Shown here one piece after another: positions 48,301 through 60,300 of a DNA stretch of 64,000 nt. The DNA lies in the NCBI RefSeq assembly GCF_932526225.1, contig NC_064042.1:13093040-13157039 (forward strand). The letters run 5' to 3'. Below the pieces are notes generated by a model that was given only the letters and a program-made list of their open reading frames with translations, was not told the DNA's origin and made no database searches. This DNA is from Nematostella vectensis. Taxonomy: Eukaryota; Cnidaria; Anthozoa; Actiniaria; Edwardsiidae. How positions within the stretch are numbered: the stretch's first letter is position 1; each line of letters starts with the position of its first letter. A program made the translations under genes and the position numbers.

Positions 48301-51300
48301 TCTCCTGCTTCCAAGTAAGTCTTGCAATAGTCAGTTTCTTTTACTATAGTGTTTAGATGATGATATGATCTGAAAGTTTTGCAAACAGTGTCCCTATGTT
48401 CGTGAGCGGTACTGTAGTTTCCAATGTATTTATAGCAAATAGCTAAATTGGTTCTTTTCACACTGATGTTTGCAAACAGCTTTCAAACAGTTTTATAAAA
48501 CACCAAAAAAATGATGCTGTGCGGTGTAATTTTTTATGCATCCCCACAAGTTTTACTTTACCTAGTGTACTATATATTGTCATGCCTGGTGCACACTAGT
48601 GACATAACTACATAATGCACAAGCGCGTTATTCCAGAAGCCCTTATAATGATACATTTTGACTTATAAGCCCCACATAATGACATGAACATAACGACATA
48701 GAAAAAAAAAACTTTTTTCTTTTATGTCACTATGTCCATGTCGTTTTGTCGGGCTTGAAAGAGTATCTTCGCCTATGTTGTGATGTCAATGTGCCGCTAG
48801 TGTGCACTAGGCTTCAGGGATTCATTCAGTTCAGAGTGGGCCATGGAAATTGATAATTAGGGGGTGGAAGTTATTAGTTCAAGTAAAATTTAAATCTACT
48901 TTTAAAAACAAAGTAGCCAGCGCTTGGAAGATAGTAGCTCTCGGTTCTACCGGCCGCTGGGCCTAAACGAGATCCCTGATTGTTATAAAAATGTGATGCT
49001 GCATTGATTTCAAAATGTATAGATACTGTAATACGTGCTGTTTTGTCCTTTAGGAAAGCTGGACATGTGCCAGTAAAAAGCAGCGAGAGAAACTCCTGGA
49101 GTTGATCAGAAGGCTTGCTGAGGATGATAAGGAAGGTGTCATGGCACATAAGGTGAATACACATGAAAAAGGCCTTTCACTACTCACGGCTAAGAAATAG
49201 AACAATGCCTTCATTGTACCACAATCCTTTTTCATTTGTGAAGAGTCAGTAGAACAGCTAACCACATTGAACTGTATCATGCTCGGTTGACTTTCGAGTA
49301 CTTTCATACTTCGCTAAGGGAAAATATCTATTGGATAAAAGCACAAGTCTGTCGCTTATAAATATAAAAGAAGACTGACTGGTAAAAATATAAGTAGAAA
49401 TAAAAGTTATTGTTTCTGCCTAATACTGTAGTATTCTAGCCCAAAAATGTTAATCTTTTGTAGATAATCCTGCTGTATCCCTTACATGTTCTGTAGGTTC
49501 TTGGCTTGCTCTGGAGTCTTGCTCATAGTGATGACGTACCCATTGACATCATGGACCTTGCCCTGAGTGCACACATCAAGATCTTGGACTACAGCTGCTC
49601 ACAGGTTACTACTTAAAACGTGCCAAGTGTGCTAAAAATTTTAAAGACATTCTTTGGCCATAACAAAGATATTTCCCGGCGAACTGTTGCTCTACCATAG
49701 ATTACAACACACAAGTCGTCTTGTATTACAGTCATGTATTTAGTTGGTTAAGCGACAGTCTTGTGACATTATAGACCTTCTGGGAAAAATTTAGGTTTTG
49801 CCAGAAGAAGTTGTTTATTACGAAACATTTTAATGTTTCTCACTGGGAGTTAATGAGGTTATAATTGTTTGGTGTTTTAAATGTTTCTCAAATGTGTGGC
49901 ATGCATTGTGTTACAGGACCGTGACTCACAGAAGACTCAGTGGATTGACAGATGTGTTGAAGAGTTGCGCAATGACAGCTGGGTATTACCTGCCCTAAAG
50001 CACATCAAGGAGATCTGCATGCTATTCTACGAGGTAAGGTTTACCTAATATAGCCACCCCTCCCTCCAAAAAGGGAAGAGGCATTGATGCTATAAAATAC
50101 TTTGTGCTGCTTTCAGCAAGACTTGGTACTGTAAAAATCCTTGATACCTTGCCTCACCTATGTTTTTTTTTTTTCACCCCAGTCACTATGTTTTTCTATT
50201 TCATGATCTGATCTTTCAAGCAGCGGAGATATTACCTGCAATTTTCTACTACTGTCCTTATCAGCTGTTGTTGTAGAGAAAGTCATGACCAAGTCTTGAC
50301 TTATATATCCATACAAAAACGTTCTCACAGGCTCCTCAGAACTACTCACACATGCAAAGAAACCCCCATGTGTTCTACCGACATGAGGTCATAAATCAGC
50401 TTCAGATGACCCATTCCCTGGTCACGCTTGTGGCAGATAACCTTGCAAAATACATGGAGAAGGTCACATCCCTTGTAGCAGGTATGTAAGTTTCTTTTTT
50501 CAAAAGTGACAAAACAATATGCTTTATACTGTATGCATAGCACCAACATAATCATAAAAAAAACAGTTTTGCCGGTTTGAAATGTGTTTATGTGCTGTGT
50601 GATATTGGATGAGTCAAAGATGTTGCAAATAGCTGGATTGAGATCAAAGGTTTAAGCAAGGCTAAGCAATTTTTTGGAATTGCTTTATACATTCTGACTT
50701 CCATTTATTTAAGTCGCGCAGTACATTTCAAAATGCCATCCATTTGACAGTATAATATTGTTGGTAGTTATTGTGCTGTTTAAAAGTCATATTACGTTGA
50801 AAAAATACCCTACACTAATTCTAGCAATGGTGACAATATACGAGGCTAGATATCCCCTGTTCAGGATCAGTATAGTGAAATACCCTGTTCAGGATCAGTA
50901 TAGTGAAATACCCTGTTCAGGATCAGTATAGTGAAATACCCTGTTCAGGATCAGTATAGTGAAATACCCTGTTCAGGATCAGTATAGTGAAATACCCTGT
51001 TCAGGATCAGTATAGTGAAATACCCTGTTCAGGATCAGTATAGTGAAATACCCTGTTCAGGATCAGTATAGTGAAATACCCTGTTCAGGATCAGTATAGT
51101 GCGAGTTAAAACAGATAATTATATACTTTTTTCTCAGGGAAAAATGACGTAGATGTGAATGAGTTCTTACCAGATGGCAGATACAATCACGCCCAACAAG
51201 TCCAAGAACGCCTAACATTTCTAAGGTATGCTCTGTTCTATTTGTTTTCCAGTTTGCCAGATTGCTGATTTTTTGTCAAGAATTGGAAACTTATGTGTAG

Positions 51301-54300
51301 CTTTTTGTCCATGAATGGTTTTAATAGTGGTGTTTCTGGTTGATGTAGATTTCTATTGAAAGATGGCCAGTTGTGGCTCTGTGAGCCACAAGCCAAGTTG
51401 GTAAGTGATCACCCCACACCGCCACTCTGCATTCTGATGATGCTCCATCTGTCCCAAGATCTTGCTATAGTAGCGCTCTTGAACATATGCACATGTGTTT
51501 GCGCGAGAAATTGTTTGCGCGTCATCAGATTATCTTCTTGATACTTATCTACAGTATTTGCGTTCAGATTTAATAGTTATACTGAAATTCCGCATTTATC
51601 GGTAGATCTGGCAATGTCTGGCCGAGAAGGCCGTGTTTCCATCTGATAGAGAGTGTTGCTTTAAGTGGTTCTCCAAGCTGATGGGAGATGAGCCCGATCT
51701 GGACCCAGAAATCAGTCTGTCATTTTTCGAAGGGAATGTTCTCAAGCTTGACCCTGCACTATTAACTGAGAATGGAATAAAGTGAGTAACACCCATACAA
51801 TCTTTTTGAACTACATCTCTACCTGGTAAGGGTTCATTAACATTTCTGAGAATAGAATAAATTGAGTAATTTCCATAGAATCTCTTTTGAACTACTGTAC
51901 ATCCTTTACCTTGTAAGGGTTAATTAACATTTCTGAGAATAGAATAAATTGAGTAATTTCCATAGAATCTCTTTTGAACTACTGTACATCCTTTTCCTCG
52001 TAAGGGCTAATTAACATTTCTGAGAATAGAATAAATTGAGTAATTTCCATAGAATCTCTTTTGAACTACTGTACATCCTTTACCTTGTAAGGGTTAATTA
52101 ACATTTCTGAGAATAGAATAAATTGAGTAATTTCCATAGAATCTCTTTTGAACTACTGTACATCCTTTACCTTGTAAGGGTTAATTAACATTTCTGAGAA
52201 TAGAATAAATTGAGTAATTTCCATAGAATCTCTTTTGAACTACTGTACATCCTTTACCTCGTAAGGGTTAATTAACATTTCTGGGAATAGAATAAATTGA
52301 GTAATTTCCATAGAATCTCTTTTAAACTACTGTACATCCTATACCTCGTAAGGGTTGACTTTCACTGTGAAGAACACATTTGTCTCAGTAGATTCTAAAT
52401 TTAAAGGTAGTTTCGAAGTATTTTTCGGTAAGCTGGTAGAAATTATATTCACCTTAGAACACAGGAAGCAGGCCATGCTAACAACTTCTAAATTGTCAAA
52501 CAATCTAAAATCACTTGGAAACATCCCAAAGCGTTCCTGCTAATGGGGTCACGGTGTTTTCACGCCCATTGACACGCTATGACAATCAAACCTGATATGG
52601 AAGTTAATGTTGCTCATCACAATATGCCCATCCCAACAATTTATAATTTGTTTTTGCACATATTTTCCAACCCTTTTCTAATTCCGCTAATTCTTTGCTT
52701 CTAGATGCTTTGAAAGATTTTTCCGAGGAGTGAATATCAAAGAGCATAAGCTAGTGAGCAAGCGGCGAGCCTACCTTATAGAGGATCTGGACTTGGTTGG
52801 AGTTGACTATCTCTGGCAGGTGAGCTTCTTGTGGCTTATTAACACAGTTAAGTTCCCAAAGCCAAGAAATAAAATGATCAATAGATCTGTCACTCATGCG
52901 TGTGCAAAGGTGTGCTTTCAAGTGGGGCCCGCACCAGTAAAACACTAGTCTTTTACAAAGGACACGAGAGAATAAATAATAAAAGAGAATAAATGAGCTG
53001 TCCGTAAAACAACCAATCTACTAGTTTTTCAATTAAGTATGCTAGTTAGGAAGTCAAATAAAAAATAAGTACATTTCTCCATGTGTTTCATTGTCGGGCC
53101 CTGAAAAGGCCATCTGGTATTTTCTTAAAAAATCGTCATTAATCTTTTCTCCTTATTGCTCTTCTAGGTGGTCCTCCGCAGTTCAGATGAGATCGCCAGC
53201 AGGGCAATAGAACTTATCAAGGAGACCTATACTAATCTGGGACCAAGTCTTAGAGCCAAACAGGTAAGAGGGGCTTGTATAAGAGTTGCTTATTTTTTTT
53301 TACCACTTATAAATACGCTTTAGTCCAGGAGTTATACTGTAAGAGCCATGAGCTAACTGTAAGACCAGTGCCTTTTGAATAAATATGAAACTGTCGTGTT
53401 TTTGTTGACGTGTAATACACTAACCTCCCCCTTTATCAGCTTGAAATTCACGACAAGTTTATCCAGACTTGCACGGGTAAAATCCAGCAGTCTGCTAAAT
53501 TATTCACCAACCAAGAGCCTCACAAGGAAGGCGACCACCAAGTGGAGGTCAGTCACGTTAACCTGCGCCAAGAGGCGACACGGGTGGTGCGGTGTCTCAC
53601 TGTGCTCAAGGAATACGTGGCTGAGTGTGATGATGATCACATGGAGGAGCGAGCAATTCTGCCTCATGGAAGGTGAGCAGGGTTGGTGTAATGTTACATG
53701 GAGGAGCGAGCAATTCTGCCTCATGGAAGGTGAGTAGGGTTGGAGTAATGTTACATGGAGAAGCGAGCTATTCTTCCTCATGGAAGGGGAGTAGGGTTGG
53801 AGTAATGTTACTTGGAGGAGTGAGCAATTCTGCCTCATGGAAGGTGAGTAGGGTTGGTGTAATGTTACATGGAGGAGCGAGCTATTTTTCCTCATGGAAG
53901 GTGAGTAGGGTTGAAGTAATGTTACTTGCAGGAGCGAGCAATAATGCCTCACGGAAGGTTAGTAGGGTTGAAGTAATGTTACATGGAGAAGCGAGCTATT
54001 CTGCCTCACGGAAGGTGAGTAGGGGGCGTGTTAAACGGTGATGACATTAAGAAGTGAGCAGTTCTGCCTCAGGTGAGTAGGGTGGGTGGTAGGAGAGTAG
54101 GAGTGTGATGACACCGAGCAAGCAGTTGCTTCTCATTTGAGCATTACTGCTCCTTCAATTTCCTTTATTTATAGAAGGTAAAAAGGTATAACATTATAAC
54201 TGCAAATGCCGTTCTTCTAATCATCTTTAGTGTAATAAGAAAATGTAGTGTTTTTTTTTTATTTTTTTATTTTGAGTTATCAAAAATCAGAACACTGCAA

Positions 54301-57300
54301 TTCTCTTTCAAAATTTATACAGTGTTGGCTGTATAAGACTCAGATTCGCCTACTAACCTATTTACCCTAACACTACCGTTTCTTGGGAATAGGAACAACA
54401 GAAATGTGTTTTTGACCATAGTTTTTCATTGTGCTCAGATCGTGTCGTGGACGCCATGTGTCATTGATTGTACGTTTCCCGTCTCACGGACGGCAAGGGG
54501 AGGAGTTTGAAATCTGGTCTCACACGAACGAATCAATAGCATCTGTCAGAAGACACATTCTGAGCAGGTACGTGGATGGATCGTCTGCACTACTCTGCTC
54601 TCTGGCACTCCAACCATTTAAGGATGTTTGCATTCATGTTGATTTTGTTGATTTCAGAATAAAAGTGGCTTCTCAAGCAACCAAAGTAGATCTTTATGTA
54701 AATGGAGAACTTCTATGTCCATCGGATGATAGAAGACTAGTATTCCAAGTTCCACTTAGAGACAGAACAGTAAGTCCAGTTTCGTGGTAACATCATTTTG
54801 ATATCTACTACGGCCCTGGCCAAACGAGGACACATGTTGCCGGAAACATGCTGTCCGCGCGCATGTTCGTCAATGTTTCCAGTTTGGCCACCATGGAAAC
54901 ATTGTTGCGCGCCATAAATTTTGTGTCCAGGACAAAAAATGTTTCCACAGCGAGGTAGAAACATTTCATGTTTCCAAGCGCACGTAGACGTGTTTCCCGA
55001 TGTTTCGTGGCCCCAATGTTGCGCGCAACATGTGACCTCGTTTGGCCAGGGCCTACGATATGGCAAATAAACCAAGAGTGTTGAGAATCCTTGAAATTGA
55101 TCAATTTATGGTTTAGAATAACAATGATGAGGTAATTTAGTTTAATTATACAAAACACTTTGCAAAGTTTCGCAATACCTTTTACTTATTTCAGAGTTTT
55201 GGTATCTCGCAATTACCGATCACAGCTATGTTTTTAATGCTGGAAAAACAAAAGAAACTCACGAAACGAAATAAACTTCAATACCCGGAATGATGCCAAA
55301 TTGATATGACATTGATAACTTTTTATAAAGCAATTAAAATGGAATGTTTGGATGTCTTGTAATAATTGTTATATTGTTACTTTGGCAGCTTATCACCGCT
55401 AAAGTGGGCACAATAGAATCCTCTATGCCTTCGTCCCCCGACTCCTCCTCTGAGTCTTCAACAGGGTCAACCACGCCCGCTCTTGACGGTCCAAACCTTG
55501 AGGCGGAGAACTGTCTCCCAGGCGTGGTACGTGAGATGTCTGAATATTGTGACTGCTGCCAAAGTAACCTACTGTACAAACTACAGCACAACCCCCCAGA
55601 AACCTTTGACAATACTGAACTCATGTACTACTTGTCAGTTAAAACTTAAGCAGTCACTTTTTTCACTTATATTTAAACGGCGATCAAGCAGTACACACTA
55701 ACATTGTTGAAAAAAATTGCAATGCTGTTAAAAAAGAAGTTTTAGCACTTAATTTGCAATGCAAAGATCTTGCTGCTATAAAGACATTTACTTAACTCAA
55801 CAGTAATGCATGACTCATGTCTCATGCAAAATATGTTTCTTATTTCTTCTCGGTTTTTTTTTCTAAACTAAAGTTTAAGCTTGTAAGTTGGTATGAGTAT
55901 AAAGATCGATTGCCCTCTAACGTCCTCTTGTATAGTACCCTAACTCCGCTGTTTTGATTGTCACAATTTCCAGATGTTATCCAAACGCCATACCTTTTTA
56001 CAATACCTGGTTCACCTGGCCGACCTAGCAATAGAAAATAACATATCTGAGTTACGAGACGTGGTCCGACAACTTCTAGAATTAATACCTCCAGGTGAGC
56101 CATGATTTGTATATTTTGTATATAACTTCCACTGTTATACTGGTGCAACAACAGAGCTTGGCTCCAAGTCTACAGTAGTTAAGTGCCAACGTGTGTGGGC
56201 CACAATTGTTATATGCCGACGCACTAACACACTAGACCACCTGTGACATTATTGTTATGTCACCTTCATTAGAACTGTATACTTTGAATTGTAAATGTGG
56301 ATTGTTATGCGAGTGTCTTTCATGGACTCAGAATTATGGGCACAAAGATGAATCTGACACCTTTGATATGCTTGGAAATATTTTTCTTGGAATTGCGAAT
56401 CATATACATTTTCTTTCAGATACCCACACTGTAGAAAAGATCAAGAATATTTGTCGCGACCATGCTGAGAATGGAGCAAAAGCCTCTTCCGAGAAATTGG
56501 AAACTGTTTTTTTCCCTAAATCACCTATGCAAACCTTATACAACCTGGAGGTGAGTCTGGCATTGGTTGTGTAATGATATTTGGGAATGAACACCTTGTG
56601 CTTTCTTTATAGCACAATCAGTAAAACCGTGAACAAGCCATCGTGAAATCGAGGTTATCGTAAAATCCAGGTTCCACTGTAATCACCTTGACGATGCTTG
56701 CGTTGTTTGCTTTGGTCTTTATATTACCTCTTTTCAAACGAAAGCTGGTATGAAAAATACATTGCTGCTTCCAACAGCTGACGTATGCGTTATTGATGCC
56801 TGCAACATCAGTCTCACAGGAGTCAACGTTTGAATTTCAAGTAAGTGGCCGTCCTTGTAAAAAAAATATTGTCACTTAGCTCTAGGCACGCCAATGTGTA
56901 TGTAAAAAAAAGTTGTACACTTTAAAAGCTTCTTTTGAGAGAAAACAGCGACGTCTCAGTCTCAGGCGTGAGCTGTTAAATGTGCTTGGTCGAAGAGGTG
57001 AGCTAACCCATCTCTAAAAATACCTATAGTGCACATCCCCCTACCCTACAAATCCTATCTAAGCGCCTTTGGCTAAAGTGATTTCTTTCCAGGTCGATTT
57101 CCTGAAAAGTGGTGGCATCCCATGTGTGATAAGCATGTTAACGAACTCAGAGTTCTTTAGCAAGGCAGACGTTATTATTAAAAGGTAGCGTTACTCAAAA
57201 TTTAGTCATTCAATTCTTTAACACATAGGATATTTTTATCAGCCTTGGAAAGAACGTGATGTGCAAAACTTCCTAACATCGCCGTACTCGTCTATGTGTG

Positions 57301-60300
57301 CATGTCTATGTTGCATTCTAAATAAAAAGGTGTCACTTACGCAGGCCCATACCCAGGATTTTCCTTGGGGGGGGGGGTGGGGTGCGAAATCCGAAAAAGT
57401 GGTCCTAATATTTCCGGGGGGGGGAAGGGAGTTCTCTGGTAAAAATCTGACCATGCAATATCTCCACCAGACGTTTATTGTCGGATTTGGCTACATACCA
57501 GAGTGATCTAGCTTATATATTTTTTTAGTTTTGTCTACAAATAATAGCGCGTCAATTGAGAACCTTTGGCCGTTTGGGGGGGGGGAGTTCGCAACCCCTG
57601 CACCCCCCTAGGTAGGGCCTGCTTACGGTAGAAAAAAAAACTTTGAAAATGGGTTCTTGACTTGCTTTAATAACAACGCGAAAATAATATTTCGTGACAT
57701 TTTAACGTCGCGAAAATTTCATGCAATTAAGCATGTATATCATTTTCCAGATCTGCATATAATGCGCTACTTAAACACAGTAAGCTATTATTCACCGTTA
57801 TCGGGCACGCCCAAGTCACGGTTGTCGCAGAAGCCATTAATCCGTCTGAGTCTTCCCCCAATGGCCAACAGCTCGCGCCCTTCCCCGCGAGTGTCCACAA
57901 TGCTGTGGTAGTCCTGCAGCAGGCTCTGGTCTTCATCCCAAACCCAAACACCGAGTGCATGCTAAAAAACGTGGCGGTCAGGCTGGCACGCAAGATGGGT
58001 AAAGGGGTATGTTGAGTGATAAGAAAGTCTGTAAATTGTGCAAAGGAAAGTCTCCTTGTTGTTAATTGGCCTTTCAAATTGGGATTGATGAGAAGCATCT
58101 TTACATTGCAATGTACTCTGTGATCAAGACATTTAACCCAGCCTGATTGCAAATTGGAGGCTTTCTGAGATATACATCCCCTATTGATCTACTCCGTGTT
58201 TGGCCATTTAAGCCATACAATATAGGGGGAAAGGAAATAGAGAAGTGGCAGTCGATATGGGGTGCTTTTCTAGATGATGTTAGTAGTGTTGTAATTTGCT
58301 TAGAGCTTTTTGGTTCAAAATAATCAAAATAAAGCAATCAGAATAAAGACTAGCCTCTCTCGCAGACGTTTTTAGGCAGGCGTAGCTGAATCGCTTGCTT
58401 GCTAGGCGAGGGGGAAAGGAAATAGAGAAGTGGCAGTCGATATGGGGTGCTTTTCTACATAATGTTAGTAGTGTTGTAATTTGCTTAGAGCTTTTTGGTT
58501 CAAAATAATCAAAATAAAGCAATCAGAATAAAGACTAGCCTCTCTCGCAGACGTTTTTAGGCAGGCGTAGCTGAATCGCTTGCTTGCTAGGCGAGGGGGA
58601 AAGGAAATAGAGAAGTGGCAGTCGATATGGGGTGCTTTTCTACATAATGTTAGTAGTGTTGTAATTTGCTTAGAGCTTTTTGGTGCTTATCTGAGGTGTC
58701 CTGTTTTAGGCGACCGGTCACGTCCCAGACCTAAAGGTCATCAAGGCTGTGCAGCAACTTGCATGGGCGAGTGCAGGGGGCACCTTACAACTAATTGACG
58801 GCAGCCCTGAAGACATCAGCAAAACGTTTGAAAAGGTGAGAAAGGCCGAACACAAGTAAGGGTTCCAAAACATTACGACTTACGTGTCTTAATTTGGCCT
58901 CCCTCGCAGGCGTCCAAAATAATCAAAATAGAGCATCAGAATAAAGACTAGCCTCTCTCGCAGACGTTTTTAGGCGGGCGTAGCTCAATCGCTCCACCCC
59001 CCCCCCCCCCCCCCCTGTTCCCCCCGCCGGGCGAGCGAGCGACGCCTGCCTAAAACGCCTTTAAGAGAGGTTAGTCTATATTCTGATTGCTTGTTTTGAT
59101 TCCGATTTCTTGTTTCACTATACTTAACAAGGTCTCTCACATGAATAATTAGACATTGTCATCAACCCATTGCATAAGCAAAAGCATGATTGTTTGGCCA
59201 TTTTTACCAGATAATATAGAGGGGACAGAAGTAGCGGCGGAAAAAGTGGCGTTCGACATATGTGTCTTTTTAACATAATGTTAGTAATAGGCATTTCTGT
59301 TAACAAGGCTTACGAAAGCATGGAGGTTAAAAGTGCTTCAAATGCTCTTATTTTGTGTTAAAGATTAACAAAAATTAACTTTCAGAACAACAGACAGTAA
59401 CCGGAAATTTAATGTGTTCCTTCTTTGTAAAGTTGCTTTTTCAACAATCAAAGAAGACGTATATCTATATTCTACCCTGCAGTCTTACACATGGAACCTG
59501 CTAGTGTTGCAGTAGTGTGTAAACAAAAATCATCTTCCGGTCGCCATCCGACGTCCAAAAACATGTTTGCTTAAATTCCCTCTGTAACACGTGTATTGAA
59601 CTGTATAGATGATAACATGATTGTCCCTTCTATCAGGCCTCTCAGGAGATGCTAGACCAAGACGATGTGCTAGTCGCCAAAGAAGCACTTGAGGTAAGAT
59701 CCATTCTCCTTAAAATGCATTCAAGAAAGAAAACTCCCATCTATTAAAGGGCCCAACACATTCTTTCCATCATGCATTGTGTTGTCTTCTTCAGTCCTAA
59801 ATGAGCAACATCAAATACTGTCAGTCAGCCGCCATTTTCTTGCCCTAGCAAATTACCGGAAATTAGCAAATTTCGGGGGAAAAAACATCCATCTCCATCG
59901 GTGTATTTGTTTAAGCAAATACACAGATGATGTTTTCGAGTAAATTTGGTAGGTGAAGTGCAAATCTTTGTTTTTTTATGGTTATTTGGAAATTTCATCA
60001 CATCGTTCCTCTTCTAATGTTGTATAAAACGAATAAAAAAGGTGGGATTGTTAAGTGAAACTTTTGCGACCTTTCAAGATTTTGAACTATTAATGTCTAT
60101 TAATGAAATGCTAAAAAATGTCCATAAAAACAATACACCGGACAGGAAGTGTTGATTCCTTCTGTTTTCTAATGGATTAAGGCTTTCGCCAGTTTCAACA
60201 GTGAATTATGGCCACAAAAGTTTTCTTTCGTTTTTTTCTTCTTTTTCTCTCTCTGAGGATTCAAGATCAGAAACTTCCAGATGATGTTGAAAGTCAGCTG

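Noticed and set aside
50867-52365. CRISPR-like repeat arrays
   Set aside because: The repeats are head-to-tail without unique spacers and lie in introns of an animal gene; they are mini- and satellite repeats.
53673-54041. 122-codon repetitive frame in USP9X intron 23
   Set aside because: It is the 57-bp array read in another frame. It has no splice or start context, and its openness follows from the repeat length being a multiple of three.
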